In this document: piece by piece, positions 24,948 to 33,085 of the stretch
How the letters are laid out: the number at the start of each line of letters is the position of its first letter
How positions within the stretch are numbered: the first letter of the stretch is position 1
DNA from: Actinobacillus sp.
GTDB lineage: Bacteria; Pseudomonadota; Gammaproteobacteria; Enterobacterales; Pasteurellaceae
DNA: 41,297 nt
Assembly (NCBI GenBank): GCA_020026075.1
Contig: JAHHQZ010000012.1
Span: 1-41,297 of the forward strand
Direction: 5' to 3'
Notes under the pieces: model-generated
Database searches by the model: none
What the model was told of the DNA's origin: nothing
Seen by the model: only the letters and a program-made list of their open reading frames with translations
Translations under genes and position numbers: made by a program

Positions 24948-26879
24948 ATGGCGAGTGAGCAAATACAACGAATTTTTAGTGCGACAGGGGCTTTGGGCAA
25001 AGTGATTCCGGGGTTCCAGCCTCGTGCACAACAGTTGGAAATGGCGGATGCCGTGCAGCGTGCCATAAAAGGGGCACAAGAATGGGTCATTGAAGCACCT
25101 ACTGGCACAGGGAAAACCTTTGCTTATCTCATTCCAGCCCTTGTAGCGAATAAGAAAACCGTGATTTCCACAGGTTCAAAAAACTTACAAGATCAATTAT
25201 TTAACCGTGATTTGCCCACAGTGGTGAAAGCATTAGGCTATCGTGGTCGTACGGCGTTGCTCAAAGGGCGTGGCAATTATTTGTGTTTGGAACGCTTGGA
25301 AATAGCCTCGCATCAGGGCGTACTTGGTGATAAAGACACCCTTGCAGATTTAAAACGCATTAGAAAATGGCGACCAACCACAGAAACAGGCGATTTTGCT
25401 GAATGCCAAACCGTGAGTGAAGATAGCCCAATCTTTAAACAGCTCATCAGCACCAAAGAAAGTTGCTTAGGGCGGGAATGTAAACATTGGGAAGACTGCT
25501 TTGTAATGAAAGCCCGCAAGCGAGCGATAGAAGCGGATGTTGTGGTGGCGAACCATCATCTTTTTTTCTCCGATATGATGGTAAAAGACGGCGGCTTTGG
25601 CGAACTACTACCGCAAGCGGATGTGGTAATTTTTGATGAAGCTCATCAAGTGCCAGACATTGCTTGCCAGCATTTAGGCGAAAGTTTGAGCAGTCATCAA
25701 ATTTTTGATCTGACGAGAGATATTTATTTAATTTACCGTACGCAGTTAAAGGATGTTAAACAGCTTGGTGCGGTGTCGGATAGCGTAAAAAAAGCGGCGC
25801 AGGATTTCCGCTTGGCGGTGGGCGATGGCGACGTGCGTGTGAATTGGCGTAATCTTGCTGAAAGTGAAACGATGGAAGATGCACGCGGCTTGTTGCTGGA
25901 TAAAATGGCCTTTGCGATTGAGGTTTTAAAAGGGGCGATTGCTCGCTCAAAAGATCTCGAAAATGCCTATGATCGCCTGTGTGCGATGCACGAATTTTTA
26001 AGTCGTTTAGATGAACAGGAACTGCCTGGTCATTGTATTTGGCTTGACACGCATGGACGGCATTTTGCTTTGCACATCACGCCATTATCTGTAGCGAAAA
26101 GTTTTACACACTTTCGTGAGCGTACGCCATCGGCGTGGATTTTCACTTCTGCAACCTTAGAAGTAGCAGGCAAATTCAACTATTTTTGTAGCCGTTTAGG
26201 CTTAGGCAATGCGCATACCTTAACGCTTTCTAGCCCATTTGATTACGAAAATCAGGCCTTGTTGTGCGTGCCACGTTTTCTGCCGCCCAATAACCAAAAA
26301 GACACGCCTGTTGCACTCGGTAAAATGCTGTTGCCTGTGATCGAGCAAAATCACGGCCGTTGCTTTGTGCTTTGCACCTCCAACTATATGATGCAAGGGC
26401 TAGCGGCGTATTTTCGTGAACATAGTGAACTGAACGTGCTAATGCAAGGCGAATGCCCCAAAGGGCAGCTACTGGATACGTTCGTTAATACGGAAAATAC
26501 CGTACTGGTGGCCACAAGCAGTTTTTGGGAAGGAATTGATGTGCGAGGGCAAGCGTTATCGCTGGTGATTATTGACAAACTGCCTTTCGCCTCACCTGAT
26601 GATCCGCTACTCGAAGCACGTATTCGTGATGCCAAAGAAAAAAACTTCAACGCCTTTAACGGCATTCAAATTCCAGAGGCAGTGATTACGCTCAAGCAAG
26701 GCGTAGGGCGGTTGATCCGCGATGTGGCAGATCGTGGCGTCATAATGATTTGTGATAGCCGTTTAGTGATGAAAAATTACGGCGTACAGTTTTTAAAAAG
26801 TTTACCGCCGGCAAAACGTACCCGAAGTTTGCAGAACGTGGTAGAATTTCTCACTTCATCAGCCCAGAAAAAGGGCTAG
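24948..26879 (+). CDS. yoaA: ATP-dependent DNA helicase YoaA (DinG/XPD family)
   Basis: Iron-sulfur superfamily 2 helicase (5'-3') that in E. coli works with the chi subunit in repair of stalled forks. The 643-residue protein has Walker A APTGTGKT at 50-57 and DEAH at 230-233. Four cluster cysteines lie at 113, 173, 178 and 184 (LCLER, ESCLGRECKHWEDC). Motif VI is GVGRLIRD. AAGGATAAGCA precedes ATG 24948. It starts the yoaA-tsaB-fadD-rnd block; in E. coli yeaY lies between tsaB and fadD and is absent here. tsaB follows after 24 bp. Confidence 0.96.
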   Translation: MASEQIQRIFSATGALGKVIPGFQPRAQQLEMADAVQRAIKGAQEWVIEAPTGTGKTFAYLIPALVANKKTVISTGSKNLQDQLFNRDLPTVVKALGYRGRTALLKGRGNYLCLERLEIASHQGVLGDKDTLADLKRIRKWRPTTETGDFAECQTVSEDSPIFKQLISTKESCLGRECKHWEDCFVMKARKRAIEADVVVANHHLFFSDMMVKDGGFGELLPQADVVIFDEAHQVPDIACQHLGESLSSHQIFDLTRDIYLIYRTQLKDVKQLGAVSDSVKKAAQDFRLAVGDGDVRVNWRNLAESETMEDARGLLLDKMAFAIEVLKGAIARSKDLENAYDRLCAMHEFLSRLDEQELPGHCIWLDTHGRHFALHITPLSVAKSFTHFRERTPSAWIFTSATLEVAGKFNYFCSRLGLGNAHTLTLSSPFDYENQALLCVPRFLPPNNQKDTPVALGKMLLPVIEQNHGRCFVLCTSNYMMQGLAAYFREHSELNVLMQGECPKGQLLDTFVNTENTVLVATSSFWEGIDVRGQALSLVIIDKLPFASPDDPLLEARIRDAKEKNFNAFNGIQIPEAVITLKQGVGRLIRDVADRGVIMICDSRLVMKNYGVQFLKSLPPAKRTRSLQNVVEFLTSSAQKKG

Positions 26880-26903
26880 TTTCTTGTTTTATTAGGAAAA
26901 ATT

Positions 26904-27638
26904 ATGACAACCTTACTTGCCCTAGACACCTGCACCGAAGCCTGCTCTGTGGCACTTTTACACAATAATGCCGTGCTGGCTCGTGATGAAATTGCCAGCC
27001 GAGCCCACACTCAACGCATTTTGCCCTTAGTGGACGAAGTATTAAGCGAAGCTGGGCTGCGTTTAAATCAAGTGGATGCCCTCGTGTTTGGGCGAGGGCC
27101 GGGCAGTTTTACTGGTGTGCGTATTGCCACAGGCATTGTGCAAGGGCTAGCACTCGGTGCGGATTTGCCTGTCGTGCCAGTTTCCAACCTAACGGCAATG
27201 GCACAAGCAGCGTTGGCACAAACAGGGGCGCAGCAGGTGCTGGCGGTCATTGATGCCAGAATGCAGGAAGTTTATTTTTCGCAATTAATTTTCAAACCTT
27301 GTCAAAATTTTGTCCAAAATTCCGACCTAGCCCAAACCTTAGGAATGGTAGGGGAATGGCAAGCACGCTTGGAAGAGCAAGTGGTGTCGCCAAGTCTTGT
27401 GCTGGAAATGTTACAAGCCGAACAAGGCTTTAACCCAAATGATTGGCAACGTGTGGGAACAGGTTGGGAGGCTTATGCCGAGCTTGCCAGTTTGCCACGC
27501 AATAGCGAAATTCTTTTGCCATCGGCGCAATTTATGTTGCCGTTGGCGCTAGCAGATGTTGTAGCAGGACGCTTGCAAGATCCGCTCACCATTGAGCCAA
27601 TTTATCTGCGCAATAATGTGGCGTTGAAAAAGGCTTAA
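26904..27638 (+). CDS. tsaB: tRNA threonylcarbamoyladenosine biosynthesis protein TsaB (YeaZ)
   Basis: Partner of TsaD, TsaE and TsaC in making t6A37 on ANN-decoding tRNAs. The 244-residue ASKHA-fold protein has LALDTCTEACSVAL, HTQRILPLVDE, the GRGPGSFTGVRIATG loop at about 54-69, and C-terminal EPIYLRNNVALKK, all like E. coli TsaB (231 residues). The extra length sits around residues 133-147 (CQNFVQNSDLAQT), which is encoded by a full copy of the dispersed repeat (27301-27331). The catalytic-pair interface motifs are intact, so the protein is probably functional. Confidence 0.96.
   Translation: MTTLLALDTCTEACSVALLHNNAVLARDEIASRAHTQRILPLVDEVLSEAGLRLNQVDALVFGRGPGSFTGVRIATGIVQGLALGADLPVVPVSNLTAMAQAALAQTGAQQVLAVIDARMQEVYFSQLIFKPCQNFVQNSDLAQTLGMVGEWQARLEEQVVSPSLVLEMLQAEQGFNPNDWQRVGTGWEAYAELASLPRNSEILLPSAQFMLPLALADVVAGRLQDPLTIEPIYLRNNVALKKA
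27301..27331. repeat. Dispersed element inserted in the tsaB frame
   Basis: GTCAAAATTTTGTCCAAAATTCCGACCTAGC. It keeps the A/T-rich centre and the core and is translated in frame as QNFVQNSDLA. It matches a segment that is absent from or unlike other TsaB proteins. Confidence 0.75.
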
Positions 27639-27684
27639 CCAATTTTATGACAGCCGTTATCACGGTAAAAAAGTAGAGGATACT

Positions 27685-29448
27685 ATGAAAAAATTTACCC
27701 AGTTTTTGAAAAACAAAAAAGCAACTCGTGCAAGACCTTGGCAAAAACTGTATCCCAAAGGTGCGGAAAAAAATATCAACACAGCACCTTATGAAAATCT
27801 CTTAGATATGTTTGACGCAGCGGTAGCGGCACACCCTGACCGTGCGGCGTACATCAATATGGGGCAAACCTTAACATTTCGTAAATTAGAGGAACGCAGC
27901 CGTGCTTTCGCCGCTTATTTACAAAATGAATTGAAACTCGAAAAAGGCGACCGTGTGGCGTTGATGATGCCAAATATTCTGCAATATCCTATTGCGTTAT
28001 TCGGTGCCTTGCGTGCAGGAATGGTGGTCGTAAACGTTAATCCACTGTACACGCCACGAGAGTTGGAACATCAGTTAAAAGATAGCGGTGCAAAAGCTAT
28101 TGTTGTGGTATCAAACTTTGCACAAACCGTAGAAAAAGTGGTGTTTAACACTGACGTTCAGCACGTGATTTTAACCCGAATGGGCGACCAGCTTTCTTTC
28201 GGTAAACGTACGCTGGTCAATTTTGTGGTGAAATATGTGAAAAAACTGGTACCAAAATATAAATTACCGCACGCTGTATCTTTCCGTGAAGTGCTAGCGG
28301 TGGGGAAATATCGCCAATATATTCGCCCACAAGTTAATAGCGATGATCTCGCTTTTTTACAATATACAGGCGGAACGACTGGCGTTGCCAAAGGGGCGAT
28401 GCTCACTCACGGTAATTTAGTGGCGAATGTACAACAAGCGAAATGGCTGGCACAAATTGCATTTGGCAAAAATAATAAAGAACGTATTGCGGTGATAGCA
28501 CTACCGATGTACCACGTGTTTGCATTGACGGTGAATGCATTATTGTTTGTAGAAATGGGCATTACGGGCTTACTCATCACCAATCCTCGTGATATTGATG
28601 GCTTCATTAAAGACTTGAAAAAATACCCAGTCATTGCGATTACAGGGGTGAACACCTTATTTAACGCCTTGTTAAATAACGAAAATTTCAAAGATGTAGA
28701 TTTCTCTCAACTGCGCTTTACTGTTGGTGGCGGAATGGCAGTACAACGTTCTGTGGCGAAACGCTGGTTTGAATTAACAGGCGTACCGATTACGGAAGGC
28801 TACGGAATGACTGAATGTTCGCCGCTTATTTCTGCCTGTGTGGACCCGAGTGCCGAGCATACAGGATCTATCGGTGTTCCAATGCCGAATACGGATATTA
28901 AAATCATCAAAGAGGATGGCAAAGAGGCGAAAATTGGCGAGGCTGGCGAGCTTTGGATTAAAGGTCCACAAGTAATGCAAGGCTACTGGAACCGTCCTGA
29001 AGAAAGCGAAAAAGTCTTAAATGACGGCTGGGTAGCCTCTGGGGATGTTGTTGTAATGGACAAAGATTACAGCCTGCGCATCGTCGATCGCAAAAAAGAT
29101 CTGATAATCGTGTCAGGTTTCAATGTGTATCCAAACGAAATTGAAGATGTCGTAATGCTCAATCTAAAAGTAATGGAAGTCGCCGCCATCGGCATACCGC
29201 ATCCAGTTTCAGGCGAACAAATTAAAGTTTGTGTCGTGCGCAAAGATCAAAAACTCACCGCCGATGAATTACGCAAACATTGCCGTAAACACCTAACTGG
29301 CTACAAAGTACCAAAACTCATTGAATTTTACGATGAACTACCAAAAAGTAACGTCGGCAAAATCCTACGCCGAGTCGTACGTGAACAAGAATTGGCGAAG
29401 TTGAGTCAAGCAAATAGTGATGAAAGCGCATCAATAAACGCTAAATAG
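27685..29448 (+). CDS. fadD: Long-chain-fatty-acid--CoA ligase FadD
   Basis: Activates fatty acids to acyl-CoA at the inner membrane. The 587-residue ANL-family protein has the AMP-binding signature QYTGGTTGVAKGAM, GGGMAVQ, EGYGMTECSP, the GDVVVMD and IVDRKKDLIIVSGFNVYP stretches, and the C-terminal lysine motif KSNVGKILRR. It closely resembles E. coli FadD from VALMMPN onward but has about 25 extra residues, very basic, at the N-terminus (KFTQFLKNKKATRARPWQ). AGAGGATACT precedes ATG 27685. A terminator follows. It lies in the yoaA-tsaB-fadD-rnd order. Confidence 0.96.
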   Translation: MKKFTQFLKNKKATRARPWQKLYPKGAEKNINTAPYENLLDMFDAAVAAHPDRAAYINMGQTLTFRKLEERSRAFAAYLQNELKLEKGDRVALMMPNILQYPIALFGALRAGMVVVNVNPLYTPRELEHQLKDSGAKAIVVVSNFAQTVEKVVFNTDVQHVILTRMGDQLSFGKRTLVNFVVKYVKKLVPKYKLPHAVSFREVLAVGKYRQYIRPQVNSDDLAFLQYTGGTTGVAKGAMLTHGNLVANVQQAKWLAQIAFGKNNKERIAVIALPMYHVFALTVNALLFVEMGITGLLITNPRDIDGFIKDLKKYPVIAITGVNTLFNALLNNENFKDVDFSQLRFTVGGGMAVQRSVAKRWFELTGVPITEGYGMTECSPLISACVDPSAEHTGSIGVPMPNTDIKIIKEDGKEAKIGEAGELWIKGPQVMQGYWNRPEESEKVLNDGWVASGDVVVMDKDYSLRIVDRKKDLIIVSGFNVYPNEIEDVVMLNLKVMEVAAIGIPHPVSGEQIKVCVVRKDQKLTADELRKHCRKHLTGYKVPKLIEFYDELPKSNVGKILRRVVREQELAKLSQANSDESASINAK

Positions 29449-29478
29449 CTTTACGACAGAATAAGAAACGAATAATAA

Positions 29479-29515
29479 AGACCTTTATTTGCACAAATAA
29501 AGGTCTATTATTTTG
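29479..29515 (+). terminator. fadD terminator
   Basis: AGACCTTTATTTG/CAAATAAAGGTCT with following TATTATTTTG, about 30 bp after the fadD stop. The long stem is followed by only a weak T-run. Confidence 0.75.
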
Positions 29516-29557
29516 TTGGTTTAATTAAAAATTGAGAATAAATTAAAAGGTAACCTA

Positions 29558-30694
29558 ATGGACGATAAAACTAAAATCCCATTTATTATGGTGGATAATG
29601 ATGAAAAATTATCTGCTTGCTGTGCTTTGGCAGCGGAAAAAACTTACATTATGCTGGATACTGAATTTGTTCGCACGAGAACCTTTTATGCGAAGTTGGG
29701 GTTGATCCAGTTGTTTGATGGCGAGCAGGTTAGCCTTATTGATCCGCTGACTATACAGGATTTTAGCCCTTTCGTTGCTTTGCTGAAAAATCCCAAAGTG
29801 CTGAAAGTGTTGCACGCTTGCTCGGAAGATTTAGAGGTGCTTTGGCATAATTTTCAGCAGTTACCAGAGCCTATGATCGATACGCAAGTAATGGCACAAT
29901 TTTTAGGCTTTGGCAATTCCGCTGGGTTGGCGATGTTGTTAAAACATTATTTCCAATTTGAAATGGACAAAGGGGCATCGCGTACGAATTGGCTCGCTCG
30001 TCCTTTGACGGCAGAGCAACTGCATTATGCGGCGGCTGATGTGTGGTATTTGTGGGATTTATACGAAAAATTAAATACCGCATTAGACGATTACAAAGCA
30101 CAGGCTGCTCAGCAGGAAAGCGATTGGCTCGTGCAGAATGCTAAGCGAGCGGTAGATTTAGACAAACTGTATTTGAAAATTGCTGGGGTGCAACGTTTAG
30201 ATGAATGGGCGCTTTGTCGTTTACAGGCTTTGGCGAAGTGGCGTTATGTTGAGGCGCAACGTCGGAATTTAGCAGTAAATTTTGTCGTGCGAGGTGAAAA
30301 TTTGGCGAAAGTGGCTCGTAGTTCGGCTAAAACGCCATTTGATTTACTGGAACTGGGGCTACCAGCGCACGAAGTACGCATTCACGGCAAAAAAATGTTG
30401 CGCATTGTAGAGGAATGCAAGGAGGAATCTGTAGATTTGCCACGTCCATTGCTGGTTCACTCGTTGCCTGATTATAAAAAATGGTTAACAGTGTTGCATC
30501 ATACGTTGGAACAGCAAGCTGCTGAGGATATGCCATTGGATTTGCTGGTGAGCAAGCGCCTACTTGAAGGAATGTTGAAGTGGTACTTTTTGCAGGATAA
30601 AGATCCCAACAAATTGCCACGCCTACTGAAAACCTGGCGTAAACCTTATGGCGAGCGACTTGTGGCTCGGCTAGATGCTGGGTTGGCGGATTAA
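29558..30694 (+). CDS. rnd: Ribonuclease D
   Basis: 3'-5' exoribonuclease that trims tRNA and other small RNA 3' ends. The 378-residue protein has the DEDDy nuclease core with LDTEF (Asp34, Glu36), HACSEDLEVLWH and the YAAADVWYLW motif with Asp and Tyr. One HRDC domain follows at about 210-290. AAAAGGTAACCTA precedes ATG 29558. It stands downstream of fadD as in E. coli, ending convergently with oapA across repeat copy 11. Confidence 0.96.
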   Translation: MDDKTKIPFIMVDNDEKLSACCALAAEKTYIMLDTEFVRTRTFYAKLGLIQLFDGEQVSLIDPLTIQDFSPFVALLKNPKVLKVLHACSEDLEVLWHNFQQLPEPMIDTQVMAQFLGFGNSAGLAMLLKHYFQFEMDKGASRTNWLARPLTAEQLHYAAADVWYLWDLYEKLNTALDDYKAQAAQQESDWLVQNAKRAVDLDKLYLKIAGVQRLDEWALCRLQALAKWRYVEAQRRNLAVNFVVRGENLAKVARSSAKTPFDLLELGLPAHEVRIHGKKMLRIVEECKEESVDLPRPLLVHSLPDYKKWLTVLHHTLEQQAAEDMPLDLLVSKRLLEGMLKWYFLQDKDPNKLPRLLKTWRKPYGERLVARLDAGLAD

Positions 30695-30716
30695 ATTCTT
30701 TTTGACGATTTATTTT

Positions 30717-30759
30717 AGGCTGGAATTTTTGACAAAATTTTGACGAAAATTCCAGCCTT
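30717..30759. repeat. Dispersed element, full inverted pair acting as shared terminator (copy 11)
   Basis: AGGCTGGAATTTTTGACAAAA and TTTTGACGAAAATTCCAGCCT, followed by TGCTTTTTT. It is between the convergent genes rnd and oapA. The T-rich flank supports termination of rnd. Confidence 0.88.
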
Positions 30760-30765
30760 GCTTTT

Positions 30766-31899
30766 TTATTGTTGGTAGCGGTAGCTGTTACCATAACGGA
30801 TAAAACTTGCACCATTTGGTAATTGCATTTTTTGCACGTGACCTTGTGCGTTTAGCCAAATATTGATGTTATCGCCCGCACGGAAACGGCTCAATGCACG
30901 AGAATTTACCTTGTTCATCGCAGTCACATCAGCAATTTTTAAATGATGATTACGGAAAACTTGCATCAAACTTTGACCTTTACGAATGGTTAAGGTCTGC
31001 ATTTCTTGTTTTTTGGCGCTGGTTTTTGGCGCTGGGGCTTGCAATAAATTTGCCTGTTCGGCTGCTGAAAACACATCAGCTTGCACTTGCTGGCTGGTTT
31101 GTTTGATTTCCGTTGTGCTTGGCAAGCTTGGCGTTGTGTCAGGTAAGGCGGCTGGCGAGCTTTCATTTGCTGGCAATGTTGGGTTTTCCCCTGCCAATGG
31201 CAAAGTATCGCTACTTAAATTGTTATCCACATTTGGCTGGGCAATGGCTTGGTTTGTTTGAGCAAATTGATTTGGCACATTGTTTGTTGTTTGATCCAAA
31301 TTACCCGCCGTATTGGCTTGTGTAAATTCAACACTATTTTGCTCACCTGTAAGATCTTGCAAGGTTACAAAGCTGTTTTCAGGTTTGGCGTTAGGTTTGT
31401 TGGTCAAGGCTGGCTGGGACGGATCAAAACTATGCACTGGTTGGCTGGTAGGACGCAATAAATAAAGGACAACACCAACGAGCAACACAGCGAAAAGAAT
31501 CACAAAGAAACGGCGGGATTTTGGTGGCAAAAAGCCTAACACTTTCCAATTTTCAGGGCTGAAACGGCGATTTTTCGTGCTGGTTCTGAGTGTTTCGGTT
31601 TTGTTTTCTTGTTCCTGTTCTTGTGGCTTTGGCTTGCGATTTAGTTCCACTTTTGGATACACCATTTCTTCGCTCGCTTTGGGTTTTGCCGTGTGTGGCG
31701 GATTTAATTCATCCGCTGGGTAAACCACTTCTTCAATCGCTTGGGCTGCACCAATATGAGCTTGCTCATTTTCTTTTTCGGTGAGATGAGTGAAATCTTG
31801 TTTAAGATCTTGCATTGCTTGGTGAATTTTATTGGTTTTTTGGCTGGAAATGATGGGATCATCTGGCACAAAACCTTCATTTTTTTGGTTGTCTTGCAT
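30766..31899 (-). CDS. oapA: Opacity-associated protein OapA
   Basis: Cell-envelope protein related to H. influenzae OapA (colony opacity, colonisation) and E. coli YtfB. The 377-residue protein has a cytoplasmic N-terminal half with acidic and Pro/Lys-rich stretches and duplicated EEVVYPADELN/EEMVYPKVELN motifs (near 57-67 and 77-87). One membrane helix follows at about 131-150. The periplasmic linker is Asn/Gln/Pro-rich. The C-terminal LysM-like domain (about 301-377, TIRKGQSLMQVFRNHHLKIADV, FRAGDNINIWLNAQGHV) presumably binds peptidoglycan. It is downstream of epmB, the same order as in H. influenzae. oapB is not seen. Confidence 0.9.
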   Translation of the reverse strand: MQDNQKNEGFVPDDPIISSQKTNKIHQAMQDLKQDFTHLTEKENEQAHIGAAQAIEEVVYPADELNPPHTAKPKASEEMVYPKVELNRKPKPQEQEQENKTETLRTSTKNRRFSPENWKVLGFLPPKSRRFFVILFAVLLVGVVLYLLRPTSQPVHSFDPSQPALTNKPNAKPENSFVTLQDLTGEQNSVEFTQANTAGNLDQTTNNVPNQFAQTNQAIAQPNVDNNLSSDTLPLAGENPTLPANESSPAALPDTTPSLPSTTEIKQTSQQVQADVFSAAEQANLLQAPAPKTSAKKQEMQTLTIRKGQSLMQVFRNHHLKIADVTAMNKVNSRALSRFRAGDNINIWLNAQGHVQKMQLPNGASFIRYGNSYRYQQ

Positions 31900-31983
31900 T
31901 AGGGCATCCTTAGTTGGGGGAATGGATTTTGTCTAGAATCAAAGTTCGTATTTTAAATGAAATGGGATTTTTTATCATCTGTC

Positions 31984-32015
31984 ACGCTGGAATTTTTACT
32001 TAAAAAATGACTAGC
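31984..32015. repeat. Dispersed element between oapA and epmB (copy 12, decayed)
   Basis: ACGCTGGAATTTTTACTTAAAAAATGACTAGC. The left arm is good and the right arm eroded; the latter overlaps the epmB stop codon. Confidence 0.6.
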
Positions 32016-33021
32016 TAATAAGGGTCTTATTTTTCTCACCGCCAATTTCTCGGGCCAATTTGGGCACGAGGTAGCCGCTAGTGATGGCTTGTAATTCTCG
32101 GTACACCGCTAGGGCTTTGTCATCTGGCACATAAAAATGGCTGGCCCCAGCAACTTTATCGAGTAAGTGCAAATAATAGGGCAAAATTCCGGCCTTGAAT
32201 AATGCATCACTTAACGCTTTGAGCGTGGCGGCGTTGTCGTTCACCCCTTTCAAAAAGACGGATTGGTTCAATAAGGTTACGCCGGAATTTTTGAGTTTTT
32301 TTAGTTGGTTGGCTAAGGTTTCATCAATTTCATTGCAGTGATTGATGTGTGTAACCAGCATAATTTGAAAACGTGCTTGCCATTGTTGGCATAAGGCACA
32401 AAATTCTTCTGTGATACGGCTCGGTAAAACGACAGGTAAACGGCTGTGAATGCGCAGGCGTTGGACGTGCGGAATGCGGCTTAACGCTTGAAACAAATAG
32501 TTCCATTCATGATCACTTGCCATCATAGGATCGCCTCCTGAAAAAACCACTTCTTCAATGTCTGGGTGATTGGCAATGTAAGTCAGTGCCTGCTGCCAGT
32601 GGGCTTTGCTGCCTTTTTGTGCGTGGTAAGGGAAGTGGCGGCGAAAGCAGTAGCGACAGTTAATCGCACAGCTATTTTTGATCATAAACAGCAGACGATT
32701 TTTGTATTTGTGCAAAATATTCGGCACGGGGGGATGCTGTTCATCAAGAGGATCGGTAACGAAACCTTCGGCGGCTTGAAATTCCTCTTGGCGGCACATT
32801 GCTTGTAAAAACAGTGGATCACGTGGGTTGCCTTTTTGCATTTTTTCAACAAAAGGCTTTGGTACAAGCAAAGGAAAAAGCGAACGTGCCGCCTCGTCTT
32901 GGGCGGTGAAAAACGGTGTAAGTTCAAGGGCTTGTAACAATTCGCTAGGGGATTTTATGGCCTGAGCAAGTTCTTGTTGCCATTGTAGGCGTTTGCTTGT
33001 GCTGGAAAATGTTGAGGGCAT
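32011..33021 (-). CDS. epmB: EF-P beta-lysylation protein EpmB (lysine 2,3-aminomutase family)
   Basis: Radical SAM enzyme that converts L-lysine to R-beta-lysine for the EpmA-dependent modification of elongation factor P. From ATG 33021 there are 336 residues with the cluster motif Cys118-X3-Cys122-X2-Cys125 (CAINCRYC), EEVVFSGGDPMMA, a PLP-lysine region near the C-terminus and GYLVPKLAREIGGE. The longer frame from GTG 33072 starts within the glyS terminator hairpin and is not used. No clear ribosome site precedes 33021. The gene contains two half-sites of the dispersed repeat. efp and epmA are not in the window. Confidence 0.92.
   Translation of the reverse strand: MPSTFSSTSKRLQWQQELAQAIKSPSELLQALELTPFFTAQDEAARSLFPLLVPKPFVEKMQKGNPRDPLFLQAMCRQEEFQAAEGFVTDPLDEQHPPVPNILHKYKNRLLFMIKNSCAINCRYCFRRHFPYHAQKGSKAHWQQALTYIANHPDIEEVVFSGGDPMMASDHEWNYLFQALSRIPHVQRLRIHSRLPVVLPSRITEEFCALCQQWQARFQIMLVTHINHCNEIDETLANQLKKLKNSGVTLLNQSVFLKGVNDNAATLKALSDALFKAGILPYYLHLLDKVAGASHFYVPDDKALAVYRELQAITSGYLVPKLAREIGGEKNKTLIS
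32181..32195. repeat. Dispersed element half-site inside epmB (first)
   Basis: GCAAAATTCCGGCCT on the plus strand, read on the coding strand as FKAGIL. Confidence 0.6.
32277..32298. repeat. Dispersed element half-site inside epmB (second)
   Basis: TTACGCCGGAATTTTTGAGTTT, about 85 bp from the first and in opposite orientation. On the coding strand it encodes part of LKNSGVTL. Confidence 0.5.
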
Positions 33022-33029
33022 AGGGTGCT

Positions 33030-33074
33030 TTAAAATAAAAAGCCAGCGCCCATCACTTGGTTGTATGGGCACTG
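33030..33074 (-). terminator. glyS terminator within the glyS-epmB gap
   Basis: On the minus strand AGTGCCCAT pairs with ATGGGCGCT across an 11-base loop (one G-T pair) and is followed by GGCTTTTTATTTT. It lies directly after glyS and before the chosen epmB start, so it could attenuate or end glyS transcripts. Confidence 0.75.
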
Positions 33075-33085
33075 GGCGAGGTTGG

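Noticed and set aside
30261..30286. GTCGGAATTTAGCAGTAAATTTTGTC in rnd, like a repeat copy
   Set aside because: The core lacks the TAG and the match is weak; it lies in ordinary coding sequence.
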